Positions 49,448-57,968 of a DNA stretch of 64,000 bases are shown here, piece after piece. A model generated the notes under the pieces. That model worked only from the letters and a program-made list of their open reading frames with translations. It did no database searches and was not told the origin of the DNA. A program made the position numbers and the translations under genes. How positions within the stretch are numbered: position 1 is the first letter of the stretch; each line of letters begins with the position of its first letter. The stretch is taken from assembly GCA_050331295.1 (NCBI GenBank), contig JBHJGZ010000001.1, forward strand, positions 372,001 to 436,000. Reading direction: 5' to 3'. The stretch is from Kuafuiihalomonas sp050331295. GTDB lineage: Bacteria > Myxococcota > Kuafuiibacteriia > Kuafuiibacteriales > Kuafuiibacteriaceae.

Positions 49448-50620
49448 ATGGACCGCGCGTTGAGGGCGCTCGCGGCTACGCTTCACCGGGTTCGGGGTCG
49501 CGCGGCCTGGGGCCTCGTCGCCTGTGCATGCTTGGGGCTCGGCATTGTCGGCCCGGCGTGGGCGCAAAAGGGCGACGGTCAGGAGCGGAAGCGAGAGGTT
49601 CCGGCCGAGCTGGTGCCGGTGATCAACGCGGCCCAGAGGGCCCTGGAGGCGTCGGATCCGGAGGCGGCGCTTCGGATCTTGAAGAGCTGGGAGGGTGAGC
49701 CGGACCCGCTCCAGCAGCTTCTGGCCGGGTACGCCCATTTCGATCTCGAGGCGTATCCGGCGGCGGCGCGGGCCTTCGGGGAGGCGCTTCAGATGGACCC
49801 GGGCCTTTCTCAGGCCCGGACCGGACTGGCCCGAACTCGGGCCGCTCAGGACGACTGGCCCGGCGTGATCGCGGCGCTGAAGGACGTGGTGGACGTGCAG
49901 CGCTCCTCGGCGCCGGAGATCGGTCTTTACGCCCGGGCCGCGTTCGAGGAGGGCGACCTCAGGCTGGCGTCGGTGCTGGTGGAGCGCGGCATGCTCCGGT
50001 TTCCGGACGACGTGGCCCTGCGGCGCCTCGACATCGCGACCTTGCTGAAGCGCGAGGCGTGGGGGGAAGCCTCGGAAGCTGCCCTCGGCCTTCTGGCCAC
50101 GAACCCCGACGACGCCCTCTTGTGGCGCCAGCTCGCCGCCGCCACCGAAAGAAGTGATTCGGCCCTCTCCATGGCGGCGTTGGAAGCCGCCACCCTGGCC
50201 GCTCCCGAGGACGCTCGCCTCGCCCTGGGCCTGGCCGGCCGTCTGGTGGAAGCCGGGGCCCTGGAGGCGGGGGCAGAGATACTGGAAACCGTGCCGCCAA
50301 CGGCGCCGGGTCGCGAAGCCGTCGCTCAAAGGCTCGAATCGGCCGGGCCCAATCGACCGGCGGGCCTCAAAGCCCTTCGAGGACGAGTGGATGCCGGCCG
50401 GGCGTCGGCCAAAGATTACTTGGCGCTTGGAAAGCTCCAGCTGGTCAGCGCTCCCGAGCAAGGGAAGGCCGCGCTTCTTGTCGCCATGTCGGCTTGCTCA
50501 TCGAATCCTGGAGTCGCGGCTCAAGCCGCGGCGCTCCTGGCCGAAAATGCTGACGTCGGCAGTCGCGCACGCTTACTCGATTTGTTTCAACAACAGTGTG
50601 GTGTGGTCCGTCCTGACTAA
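49448..50620 (+). CDS. Tetratricopeptide-repeat protein of the TonB operon
   Basis: A 390-residue exported protein from ATG 49448, which follows GGAGGACAACC, a textbook ribosome site; an earlier in-frame start inside tonB (49274) is less likely. A signal peptide (LVACACLGLGIVGPAWA) precedes helical TPR-like repeats, for example LLAGYAHFDLEAYPAAARAF and YARAAFEEGDLRLASVLVE. TPR proteins end many TonB2-like clusters and are thought to aid assembly with the long ExbB. The 3' end overlaps the next ORF, and base composition drops there. Confidence 0.85.
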   Translation: MDRALRALAATLHRVRGRAAWGLVACACLGLGIVGPAWAQKGDGQERKREVPAELVPVINAAQRALEASDPEAALRILKSWEGEPDPLQQLLAGYAHFDLEAYPAAARAFGEALQMDPGLSQARTGLARTRAAQDDWPGVIAALKDVVDVQRSSAPEIGLYARAAFEEGDLRLASVLVERGMLRFPDDVALRRLDIATLLKREAWGEASEAALGLLATNPDDALLWRQLAAATERSDSALSMAALEAATLAAPEDARLALGLAGRLVEAGALEAGAEILETVPPTAPGREAVAQRLESAGPNRPAGLKALRGRVDAGRASAKDYLALGKLQLVSAPEQGKAALLVAMSACSSNPGVAAQAAALLAENADVGSRARLLDLFQQQCGVVRPD

Positions 50621-51155
50621 TCCTTTCGGTTTGGCGCTCATCGTCTTGACCTTCGTGCTCTCGAGCTACGGCGTCATATGGGCAGTCACAACTCCTCGCA
50701 GAACGACGATCCTGCCGGAGGGGCGGAGGGTCGACGCGGCCCTTGTTCTGGGTGGCGACCCAGGCGTACGGACCGGTGCGGCGGTTGCGCTCTATCATGC
50801 CCACCGCATCAACCAGATCATTGTGTCCGGTGCGGGCAGTGGCGGCGATGACGCGCGTGTCATGGCCGATTGGGCTATCCGCTCCGGAGTCGAGTCCGCG
50901 GACATCTTGATTGAACCGAGAGCGCGAACAACCCGAGAAAACATTCTATATGGTATCGCGCTTGCGCAGCAGTCTGCACTTCAAGGACTCGTCATCGTGT
51001 CGGACGAATGTCATTTACCGAGGGCATATGTTCTGGCGCGGCAATACTATCCGCAGTTGGAGGTGTATGTCTGGCCGGTTGTGGGAAGGTGCGGTTTCTC
51101 ATTCAGGTTTCGGGAGTTCATTAAGGTACTCTATACCACCACTCTAGACCGATGA
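50598..51155 (+). CDS. YdcF/ElyC-type DUF218 membrane protein
   Basis: About 185 residues from a GTG at 50598 or 50601, inside the end of the TPR gene. One N-terminal helix (GLALIVLTFVLSSYGVIWAV) leads to a DUF218 domain: VDAALVLGGDPGVRTGAAVALY, IIVSGAGSGGDDARVM, ILIEPRARTTRENILYG and VIVSDECHLPRAYVLARQ. The Glu-Arg-Thr-Glu-N and HxxRA patterns are typical. Relatives (SanA, ElyC) act in envelope polysaccharide homeostasis. It is the first gene of the lower-GC segment, consistent with a role in the surface-polysaccharide locus. Confidence 0.85.
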   Translation: MVWSVLTNPFGLALIVLTFVLSSYGVIWAVTTPRRTTILPEGRRVDAALVLGGDPGVRTGAAVALYHAHRINQIIVSGAGSGGDDARVMADWAIRSGVESADILIEPRARTTRENILYGIALAQQSALQGLVIVSDECHLPRAYVLARQYYPQLEVYVWPVVGRCGFSFRFREFIKVLYTTTLDR

Positions 51156-51257
51156 ATTCAGATTTCGCCTGCCGTACTCAGCTTTGCTCGGTCAGGCGAT
51201 GACAGACATCTATGTTGTTACCAATAATGACGATGCCCGCCCGACAGCGCACTCGTG

Positions 51258-51272
51258 CCTCCGTAGCGGAGG
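51258..51272. terminator. Short hairpin between convergent genes
   Basis: CCTCCG-TAG-CGGAGG is a perfect six-base stem with a three-base loop in the 185-base gap between the converging DUF218 and methyltransferase genes. It is followed on the plus strand by AAGTCCTTTATT. It could end either transcript, but lacks a solid T-run. Confidence 0.35.
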
Positions 51273-51340
51273 AAGTCCTTTATTGGCTCCGGGCACGCCG
51301 CAAGAACACCCTAGGCTAGCATCTGGACCCGCGCGGACTG

Positions 51341-52282
51341 TCATAGAACTTTTGCAGGACGCGCTGTTACGAACATATTGTGCCCCATCGCGAGCGGGCG
51401 AGAGGCGCGGGAGAGCAGACTCGCCGCCCTTGAAACGGCCGCGTCCACGATTCCTCCTCGATGGGGGACGTCGAGTTGTGTGCTCATCTGAAGCTCGGTA
51501 AGGACGAAGCCGCATCGCGCTAAGGCCATTCGGATGGCCTGAGGATTGAAGCCCATCACGTGGTAAGGCGCCCATGTAGGGGAGAGCTTGAAAATCGCAG
51601 GATTGCCGCGCAGTCGATTCACGACGCCTGCGAACTCCGCTATCAAGTGATCTTCGTTCGGCAGGTCGATGTACAGGATTCCGTCATCCACAATGAGCCG
51701 ACGGCAAGCTCTCAACATTGAGTCTGGCCGTGGCACGTGCTCGAGGACGGCGTTTAGAAAGATGACATCGTAGGACCGGTCTCCCGCAGCAGCATGGTCC
51801 TCGACCAGCTCCTCCCTCACCTCGAGATTCCGCGCGCGGCAGTGAGCAATCATGGAGCGGGACAGCTCGAGTCCGACGACATCGCGAATTCCAGCGCTCC
51901 GGGCGGCCTCGAGCAATTCACCCCTTCCGCTCCCGACGTCGAGCACTGAGCGCACCGAGCGACCCAAGAGGCGGGCGAAAGCGTCGAGGAGTCCTAAGTT
52001 CTTTGCGACCTTCGCCCTGGGGTCGTGGCGCTCGAAATACTTCTCCGGATCTCCATACATTTCCTGGGCGTCTAGAGGTTCCGGAAAGGGATCGGGAAAA
52101 TACAAGGAACAGGTCATGCATTGAACCACCCGGGTTTCGACACCCGCGCGATAGCGATGCGAAGCGCCTCCCCTCACGCCAATGAAGCCCTTAGGCCCGT
52201 AGGGACCGCAGAAAGGGCAGTCCTTCGCTACCATGCGATACCGGAAGCCCCGGGAATCGGTGAGGACCTCATAGTCGCTCAT
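51341..52282 (-). CDS. Class I SAM-dependent methyltransferase with Zn-ribbon start
   Basis: A 313-residue protein. The N-terminus has CPFCG and, about 30 residues on, CMTCSLYFPDP, a two-CxxC zinc-ribbon as in sugar C-methyltransferase-type proteins. The Rossmann domain shows the SAM-binding motif VLDVGSGRGELLEAA, then DVIFLNAVLEHVPRP, typical of class I methyltransferases. It likely methylates a sugar or lipid intermediate of the polysaccharide. It reads against the genes on both sides. Confidence 0.87.
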   Translation of the reverse strand: MSDYEVLTDSRGFRYRMVAKDCPFCGPYGPKGFIGVRGGASHRYRAGVETRVVQCMTCSLYFPDPFPEPLDAQEMYGDPEKYFERHDPRAKVAKNLGLLDAFARLLGRSVRSVLDVGSGRGELLEAARSAGIRDVVGLELSRSMIAHCRARNLEVREELVEDHAAAGDRSYDVIFLNAVLEHVPRPDSMLRACRRLIVDDGILYIDLPNEDHLIAEFAGVVNRLRGNPAIFKLSPTWAPYHVMGFNPQAIRMALARCGFVLTELQMSTQLDVPHRGGIVDAAVSRAASLLSRASRPLAMGHNMFVTARPAKVL

Positions 52283-52315
52283 GCCGGGAACGCTAGCGGA
52301 GTCTGGATCGACTTC

Positions 52316-52480
52316 CTATGGGTAGATGAAGAAGACTTGGTCGACGAGCTCGAGGACTGCTGCACCTCTCTTGTCGAATGGCGGGGGGGAGCCGAATGTC
52401 CTCAACTTGACCAGCTCCTCTACCTCAGCGACCGCAGTGTGCCTGAGCGCGCCTGGATAAGGTGACGAGCACCTGGCCGC
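52316..52480 (-). pseudogene. Probable 3' remnant of an unidentified gene
   Basis: In the 386-base gap between divergent methyltransferase genes one minus-strand frame is strongly coding-like. It ends in EELVKLRTFGSPPPFDKR and then VLELVDQVFFIYP before a TAG at 52316-52318, with nearly all third positions G or C. Farther upstream it reads PYPGALRH and then loses any recognisable start. No full gene fits, so I take it as a truncated remnant. PYPGA recalls formyltransferase C-domains, but this is weak. The rest of the gap shows no clear promoter. Confidence 0.35.
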
Positions 52481-52668
52481 CCTCTGACCCGGCCGGCCTC
52501 GGTCTCGGTCTGGTCCTTCGTGGAGCCGCGTTGTGAAAACGGCCGTCGTCGGAAGCGCCTGCGGGCTTCTTCCGCCATCCGCCTCGGTGTCCGGTTCCGA
52601 GGCGAGTCTCGAAGTTGGCGCGGCCTCGTGCTACTCCGCGCTTGAAGGCCGTACGGAAGGTGAAGAGC

Positions 52669-53448
52669 GTGCAATCCAAGGTGCGAACATTGATGTGGTA
52701 CGCGGGGAAACGTGAGCTCCGAGGAGAGATCCTTCGAAAGCTTCGATATGGGAGCTTCACAACGCCCCTCAGCGGCCCCTGGCGGCAGTACAGTAGGGGT
52801 CGCGGACGAGAGTGGTGCGAGCGCGTCGTTCGACCGAAAGCAGAGCTCTTCGAAGCGTTCGGATGTTCCGAGCTTTGTCTCTCCGAGGTCCACCGCGTTA
52901 CGCTTCGCGAAGCGGACACGGCGTGTTCGGCTGTCCCGGTCCGTATGGGCGGACCGGGAGATACCGATCTCCTATTCTCCCTCGTGAGGAGTCTTCACCC
53001 TCGCAACATACTGGAAACGGGCGTCGCCTACGGCTGGTCCTCGCTCGCTATTCTGCTTGGCCTTGAGGACCTCGGCGAGGGACGGCTTGTGAGCCTCGAT
53101 ATGCCGTATGCGAAAATGGGGAACGAGGCGTATGTTGGAACTGCCGTGCCGAAACGCCTTCGAATCCGGTGGGATCTGCGGCGCTTGCCTGACGCTGTTG
53201 GCCTTAGGCAGCTCAAGGCCGAAGGGATGAGCTTTGATTTCGCTCACTATGACAGCGACAAGTCGTACCTAGGCCGCAGCCGGTCATATCGCGAGATCTG
53301 GGACATGTTGACAGTGGGTGGGATTTTAATGTCGGACGATATAGCCGATAATCTTGGCTTTCGCGACTTCGCGCTGCGCGTTGGACGAACTCCTTGGGTC
53401 GTCCGAAAAGGCACGACGTCCGGCTTCGTCGGACTCCTCCGGAAATAA
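52669..53448 (+). CDS. SAM-dependent methyltransferase (cephalosporin-hydroxylase-like fold)
   Basis: About 259 residues from GTG 52669, which has GGAAG eight bases upstream; a TTG at 52615, a GTG at 52660 and an ATG at 52693 are in frame. ILETGVAYGWSSLAILLGLE is a class I SAM-binding motif, and FDFAHYDSDKSYLGRSRSYREIW with GGILMSDDI recalls the CmcI/class I O-methyltransferase group. The N-terminal 40 residues are very basic. It probably O-methylates a glycan component. The next methyltransferase starts 10 bases after its stop. Confidence 0.8.
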   Translation: MQSKVRTLMWYAGKRELRGEILRKLRYGSFTTPLSGPWRQYSRGRGREWCERVVRPKAELFEAFGCSELCLSEVHRVTLREADTACSAVPVRMGGPGDTDLLFSLVRSLHPRNILETGVAYGWSSLAILLGLEDLGEGRLVSLDMPYAKMGNEAYVGTAVPKRLRIRWDLRRLPDAVGLRQLKAEGMSFDFAHYDSDKSYLGRSRSYREIWDMLTVGGILMSDDIADNLGFRDFALRVGRTPWVVRKGTTSGFVGLLRK

Positions 53449-53458
53449 GAGTCAAGTA

Positions 53459-54313
53459 GTGGGACGCATTGATGCAAGCCTGGACGAGAATGTCGACCCA
53501 GCGACGGTCGAGGGATTCGGCGACGAGTGGACCCGCTTTGACCAAAGCCAGCTCAGCGACGACGAACGTCGGCTCCACTTCGACCGCTACTTTCGAATCT
53601 TTCCGTGGGAGCGGGTGGGGCCGGAGAGCCGCGGCTTCGACCTTGGCTGTGGGAGCGGGCGATGGGCGATGGAGGTCGCGCCGCGTGTCGGACATCTCGC
53701 GTGCGTCGATCCTTCCCGGGCTGCGCTATCGGTTGCCCAAAGAAATCTCACCGTGCACCGCAACGTATCTTTTCATGAGGCCTCGGCGACGGCGCTTCCC
53801 TTCGCACCCAGGAGTCAGGACTTCGGATACTCGCTCGGGGTACTACATCACGTGCCGGAGCCAGATAGGGCGCTTCGCGATTGCGTACGGACGCTGAAGC
53901 CTGGGGCTCCTTTCCTGCTTTACCTCTACTATCGATTCGACCATCGGCCCTTCTGGTTTCGCGCATTGTGGCGGGTTAGTGACGTGGTTCGCCGAGCCAT
54001 TGCGCGGGTGCCCGAAAAAGCTCGTCAGCATGTGACCGATGGAATTGCCGCAGCGGTCTACCTACCCGCAGCCCGCGCGGCGCGCTTCGTCGATAAGGTA
54101 GGCCTCGATCCCTCCCCGCTTCCGTTGTCATACTACCGCAACGCAAGCTTCTACACGATGCGGACGGACGCTCGGGATCGATTCGGTACTCGGCTCGAGC
54201 ATCGCTTCACGCGTCCGGAGATCCAGGCAATGATGAACGAGGCTGGCCTCGAGAGCGTGCGGTTCTCTCGATTGGAGCCGTATTGGTGTGCGGTCGGGTT
54301 TCGGTCCCTATGA
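53459..54313 (+). CDS. Class I SAM-dependent methyltransferase
   Basis: About 284 residues from GTG 53459. The Rossmann core is FDLGCGSGRWAMEVAPRVGH, followed by CVDPSRAALSVAQRN, and YSLGVLHHVPEPDRALRDCV with KPGAPFLLYLYYRFDHRPF, matching UbiE/COQ5-type methyltransferases. The region around 200-250 is an extra helical insertion. The N-terminus (TVEGFGDEWTRFDQSQ) is typical of polysaccharide-cluster methyltransferases. Its stop overlaps the next glycosyltransferase ATG as ATGA. Confidence 0.87.
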   Translation: MGRIDASLDENVDPATVEGFGDEWTRFDQSQLSDDERRLHFDRYFRIFPWERVGPESRGFDLGCGSGRWAMEVAPRVGHLACVDPSRAALSVAQRNLTVHRNVSFHEASATALPFAPRSQDFGYSLGVLHHVPEPDRALRDCVRTLKPGAPFLLYLYYRFDHRPFWFRALWRVSDVVRRAIARVPEKARQHVTDGIAAAVYLPAARAARFVDKVGLDPSPLPLSYYRNASFYTMRTDARDRFGTRLEHRFTRPEIQAMMNEAGLESVRFSRLEPYWCAVGFRSL

Positions 54314-55392
54314 AAGTTCTGGTTCTCTCGAAGTATGGGCCTCGCGCGGCGAGCCCCCGAATCCGCTTCTTGGCCTATCGCGAAGGCTTGGCGGCGAGGG
54401 GCATCCGGCTAGAGTTCTCTCCGCTCCTCGACGATGCCTACCTTGCCGAGCGGATGACCAGCGGCCGAATTTCGTGGCTTAAGGTGGCCGAAGACTACGC
54501 TCGGAGGCTCCGGACCCTCGCCGGGGCTCGCAACTATGACGTAGTATGGCTCCACTGCGAGCTATTTCCCTATGTTCCTCCGGTGTTCGAGACGCTGCTC
54601 CGCCGGCTTGGGACGCCCTACGCCTTCGATTTCGACGACGCAATCTTTCATGGCTATGACTCGAGTCCAAGCCTGCTCGTTCGAACTCTGCTCGGTGACA
54701 AGATCCGGCGCGTGATCGAAGGAGCGGAGGCGGTCACCGCCGGCAGCGCATACCTGAGAGACTTCGCGATGCAGTTTAACGCCCAGGTGACGTGGGTTCC
54801 GAGCGTGGTCGACTTGTCTGACTATCCCGCAAATCGACTTAAGGGCGATCGGCCGTTCACTATCGGGTGGCTCGGGTCCCCCTCGACGGCTCCGGCATTG
54901 GAACTCTTGATCCGACCTGCGGAAGAACTGGCTCGGGATGGCCCGCTTCGGGTCCACGCCATCGGCGGACGTTTTCCTCAGGTGCGGGGGGTTCAGGTTG
55001 AGAACCGAGACTGGTCGGAGGGCTGCGAGCCCTACGAACTTGCGGAGGTCGATTTGGGTGTCATGCCTCTCCTGGACAGCCCTTGGTCCTACGGAAAATG
55101 CGCATTCAAGCTGGTGCAGTACATGGCGGCGGGTCTGCCAACCGTGTCGACGCCCATCGGAGCGAACCTCGACGTCGCTACGGTTCGCACGGGGTTCTGG
55201 GCACGAAACTCGGTCGAGTGGACACACGCGCTACGTCAGCTTCGCGATGCGCCGGACACGCGGAAACGCATGGGACGCGCTGGGCGGCAAAGAGTCGAGG
55301 AGCATTACTGCCTCACGCAGACCCTGCCAGTGGTAGAAGGGGTCCTCCGGCAGACCGCCGGTCGCCGGGTCGATTTCGTCCCAGAACGCTGA
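54310..55392 (+). CDS. Glycosyltransferase family 4 protein
   Basis: A 360-residue GT-B glycosyltransferase from ATG 54310, overlapping the previous stop. The N-terminus MKVLVLSKYGPRAASPRIRF is common among cluster glycosyltransferases. PYAFDFDDAIFHGYD, VPSVVDLSDY and FTIGWLGSPSTAPALELL lead to the donor site SYGKCAFKLVQYMAAGLPTV, which replaces the standard E-x7-E. The donor sugar is not deducible. It immediately precedes the fdtAB-like genes. Confidence 0.88.
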   Translation: MKVLVLSKYGPRAASPRIRFLAYREGLAARGIRLEFSPLLDDAYLAERMTSGRISWLKVAEDYARRLRTLAGARNYDVVWLHCELFPYVPPVFETLLRRLGTPYAFDFDDAIFHGYDSSPSLLVRTLLGDKIRRVIEGAEAVTAGSAYLRDFAMQFNAQVTWVPSVVDLSDYPANRLKGDRPFTIGWLGSPSTAPALELLIRPAEELARDGPLRVHAIGGRFPQVRGVQVENRDWSEGCEPYELAEVDLGVMPLLDSPWSYGKCAFKLVQYMAAGLPTVSTPIGANLDVATVRTGFWARNSVEWTHALRQLRDAPDTRKRMGRAGRQRVEEHYCLTQTLPVVEGVLRQTAGRRVDFVPER

Positions 55393-55393
55393 T

Positions 55394-55849
55394 ATGCCCG
55401 GCACAATGAAAGACCAGGCTAATGGCCCTGGCTCTGCGGTCATGGCCCCTTGGCAGGTCATCCACTTCCCGATCGTCCACGATGTCCGCGGGAATCTCTC
55501 GGTGATCGAAGGTGGGATCCATGTGCCTTTCGACATCAAGCGGGTCTACTACCTCTATGATGTGCCTGGGGGAGCCCGCCGCGGAGGCCACGCGCACCGG
55601 GAGCTTCAGCAGGCTATCTTCGCAGCTTCGGGCTCATTTGACGTTCACGTGACAGACGGTCAGCGAGATCAGGTAATCACCCTCAACCGTTCTTATACAG
55701 CACTGTACATCAACAAAATGGTGTGGCGGGAGATCGATAACTTTTCTTCAGGAGCGGTCTGCATGGTCCTCGCGTCGCATCACTACGACGAAAGCGACTA
55801 CTATCGAGACAAGGACGAGTTTCTAGCTGTCGTCGGCAGGCGTTCATGA
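55394..55849 (+). CDS. fdtA: dTDP-4-oxo-6-deoxyhexose 3,4-ketoisomerase (FdtA/QdtA-like)
   Basis: A 151-residue cupin of the WxcM/FdtA type. It isomerises dTDP-4-keto-6-deoxyglucose to the 3-keto sugar. RGNLSVIEGGIHVPFDIKR, the metal-independent cupin motif GGHAHRELQQAIFAASGSF, and the end ASHHYDESDYYRDKDEF are diagnostic. ATG 55394 follows the previous stop directly; ATG 55442 (MAPWQVIHF) would give a length closer to relatives. It overlaps the aminotransferase gene as ATGA. FdtA (galacto) and QdtA (gluco) cannot be told apart by eye. Confidence 0.88.
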   Translation: MPGTMKDQANGPGSAVMAPWQVIHFPIVHDVRGNLSVIEGGIHVPFDIKRVYYLYDVPGGARRGGHAHRELQQAIFAASGSFDVHVTDGQRDQVITLNRSYTALYINKMVWREIDNFSSGAVCMVLASHHYDESDYYRDKDEFLAVVGRRS

Positions 55850-56961
55850 ACGTGCCGTTCTTTGACCTCCGCGCCGTACACCTCCGGCGGGGACCGGAGC
55901 TTTCGGCTGCAGCGAGCCGGGTGCTGAACTCCGGATGGTACGTGCTCGGTGAAGAAGTCCGGGCCTTTGAGAAGGAGTTCGCCGCCTTCGTGGGAGCGCA
56001 GTCTGCCGTCGGCGTAGGGACAGGACTTGATGCCCTCGAGCTCGGTCTGAGAGCGCTCGGAGTCGGTCGAGGAGACGGGGTCGTGGTCCCCTCGCACACA
56101 TTCGTTGCGACCTGGATTGCAGTGCTTCGGGCAGGCGCGGAGCTTCATGTCGCAGACGTCGACCCTGAGACCTGGCTTCTGAGTCCGGAGCGCGCAGCCG
56201 CAGCGATTCGTCCCAATACGAAGGCCATCGTCCCCGTGCATCTGTATGGCCCACCGTGTGATGTCGGCGGGCTCAGTGAGCTCGCCGCGGCTCGAGGACT
56301 GATAATGTTTGCGGACGCCGCGCAAAGTCACGGAACGACGTACAGGGGTAAGCCCATCGCTTTCTACGGAGACGGGGCCGCCTACAGTTTTTACCCCACA
56401 AAGACCCTTGGCGTATTCGGGGACGGCGGGGCGGCGTGCTTCAACAATACCCAGGCTGATGCCGACACGCGTCGCTATCGAAGTTACGGCATGCCCAAGA
56501 GGGGTACAGTCGAAGTCTTGGGGACGAACTCACGGCTTGACGAGCTTCAAGCCGCGCTCGCGCGAGTGCGGCTCGCCGTGCTTCGGGAAGAGATTGACGA
56601 GCGAATTGCCGTTTGGAGTCGATATCGCGAACGGTTGAGCGAGCTCGAGAAGCAACTGACCTTTCAACGTGTCGTAAGGCCGGAAGATGTCGCTTGGCAC
56701 CTCGTCGTGGTTCGAACACTTCGTCGGGACGATCTGGCCGCATTTTTGGACAAACGAGGCATCCAAACGATGGTGCATTATCCGGTGGCATGCCACGACC
56801 AGCCGGCCTTCGCGCACTTAGATTTGGATCCCAGCCAGGTTCGGGAGGCGAGCGCCCTGGCGAGGGAGGTCCTCAGCCTACCGATGTGGCCGGGTATGGA
56901 CCTCGCGGTGGTTGACCGAGTAGCCGACGCAGTCCTCGACTTCTTCCAGGCGACCGCATGA
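55846..56961 (+). CDS. fdtB: dTDP-3-keto-6-deoxyhexose aminotransferase (FdtB/QdtB-like)
   Basis: A 371-residue PLP enzyme of the DegT/DnrJ/EryC1 family that transaminates the 3-keto product of FdtA. NVPFFDLRAVH is the typical start. VGVGTGLDALELGLRALG binds the cofactor phosphate, and the internal aldimine lysine is K186 in YSFYPTKTLGVFGDGG. NSRLDELQAALARVRL is the family's later hallmark. It is coupled to fdtA before it and to the sulfotransferase after it by four-base overlaps. Confidence 0.92.
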   Translation: MNVPFFDLRAVHLRRGPELSAAASRVLNSGWYVLGEEVRAFEKEFAAFVGAQSAVGVGTGLDALELGLRALGVGRGDGVVVPSHTFVATWIAVLRAGAELHVADVDPETWLLSPERAAAAIRPNTKAIVPVHLYGPPCDVGGLSELAAARGLIMFADAAQSHGTTYRGKPIAFYGDGAAYSFYPTKTLGVFGDGGAACFNNTQADADTRRYRSYGMPKRGTVEVLGTNSRLDELQAALARVRLAVLREEIDERIAVWSRYRERLSELEKQLTFQRVVRPEDVAWHLVVVRTLRRDDLAAFLDKRGIQTMVHYPVACHDQPAFAHLDLDPSQVREASALAREVLSLPMWPGMDLAVVDRVADAVLDFFQATA

Positions 56962-57968
56962 CCAAGAGTCCCATCTTCATCGGTGGTACGGGCAGATCCG
57001 GGACGTCGGTCGTGGCTCGTTCCCTGGGCCAGCTCCCTGGAGTGCTGTTCCGCGTCAAAGAGAATAAGCTCATTAGTGAGCGGAATGGTCTTCGTGACCT
57101 GGTCGAGGTCTTGTCTGGACCGAGCTCACCCAAGTCCGCGCATCTCGCGGTACGTGATTTTCGAGACTGGGCAAGGCGGTTGCGACGAAAGGGCTTCCAA
57201 CGGGACCTGGTTCGACGCCTTGATGTGAGTGTGGGGAGGCGTGTCGCCTCTGCGATAGACCGAGCTCTTGGCTCCGACTTCACCATTTTCGCTGTCGGCG
57301 AATGCTTCGGACTGACGCACTATGACCAAGCTATCAATGCGTTTGTCGACGAGATCGCGACTGTCGTTCGCAGGCCGCAGATCATCGAGACGGAGGGCCC
57401 GGTCGAGGAGTACTTCGTGCCGCGAAGCCTCACTCGGTCGTTCTATCTAGAAAAGTCTCGAGCTCTGCTCGAAAGACTGTATGCGCCACTCCTCGTCCGC
57501 GCTGGGGCCCAACGATGGTGCGACGACACGCCCGCCAATGCGCTCGCTGCCCCCTTCCTGTTCGAGCTTTATCCATCGGCGGTGCTCCTCCATGTCGTTA
57601 GAGATCCGAGGGATGTTGTGGCATCCTACTGTCGGCAAAAATGGGCGCCATCGGCTCCACGGCTGTGCACGCTGCAAGTGGAGCGCTTCATCAAGAGCTG
57701 GCTTCAAATCCGAGATCAGCTTCCCAAACATCAATACGTGGAGGTGCGCCTCGAAGATTTGGTTGAACGCCCGGAAGTGGAGTGGGGTGCTATTTCGGCC
57801 GCCATCGGAACGCCAATCGAGCCCGCCTCTCTGAGCGAAATCAGGCGCGAATCGTCGCACCTCGCCAGTTATCGGCAGATCTTAACGCCATCCGAGGCGG
57901 AATACGTCGAGGTGCGTCTTGGCGACTGGATGCGGGAACATGGCTACTTGTCGTCGGCCGCGAGCTGA
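56958..57968 (+). CDS. Sulfotransferase family protein
   Basis: A 336-residue PAPS-dependent sulfotransferase-like protein. The N-terminal P-loop-like segment (IFIGGTGRSGTSVVARSL) is the 5'-phosphosulfate site, and LLHVVRDPRDVVASYCRQKW is the 3'-phosphate site with conserved Arg and Ser. WCDDTPAN and YVEVRLEDLVERPE also fit. It probably sulfates a sugar of the surface polysaccharide or a lipid. It overlaps the convergent acetyltransferase gene by 25 bases. Confidence 0.87.
   Translation: MTKSPIFIGGTGRSGTSVVARSLGQLPGVLFRVKENKLISERNGLRDLVEVLSGPSSPKSAHLAVRDFRDWARRLRRKGFQRDLVRRLDVSVGRRVASAIDRALGSDFTIFAVGECFGLTHYDQAINAFVDEIATVVRRPQIIETEGPVEEYFVPRSLTRSFYLEKSRALLERLYAPLLVRAGAQRWCDDTPANALAAPFLFELYPSAVLLHVVRDPRDVVASYCRQKWAPSAPRLCTLQVERFIKSWLQIRDQLPKHQYVEVRLEDLVERPEVEWGAISAAIGTPIEPASLSEIRRESSHLASYRQILTPSEAEYVEVRLGDWMREHGYLSSAAS

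Noticed and set aside
51184..51501. Plus-strand 105-codon ORF after the DUF218 gene
   Set aside because: Most of it is antisense to the methyltransferase gene, and the rest is a gap with a hairpin. There is no ribosome site or recognisable motif.
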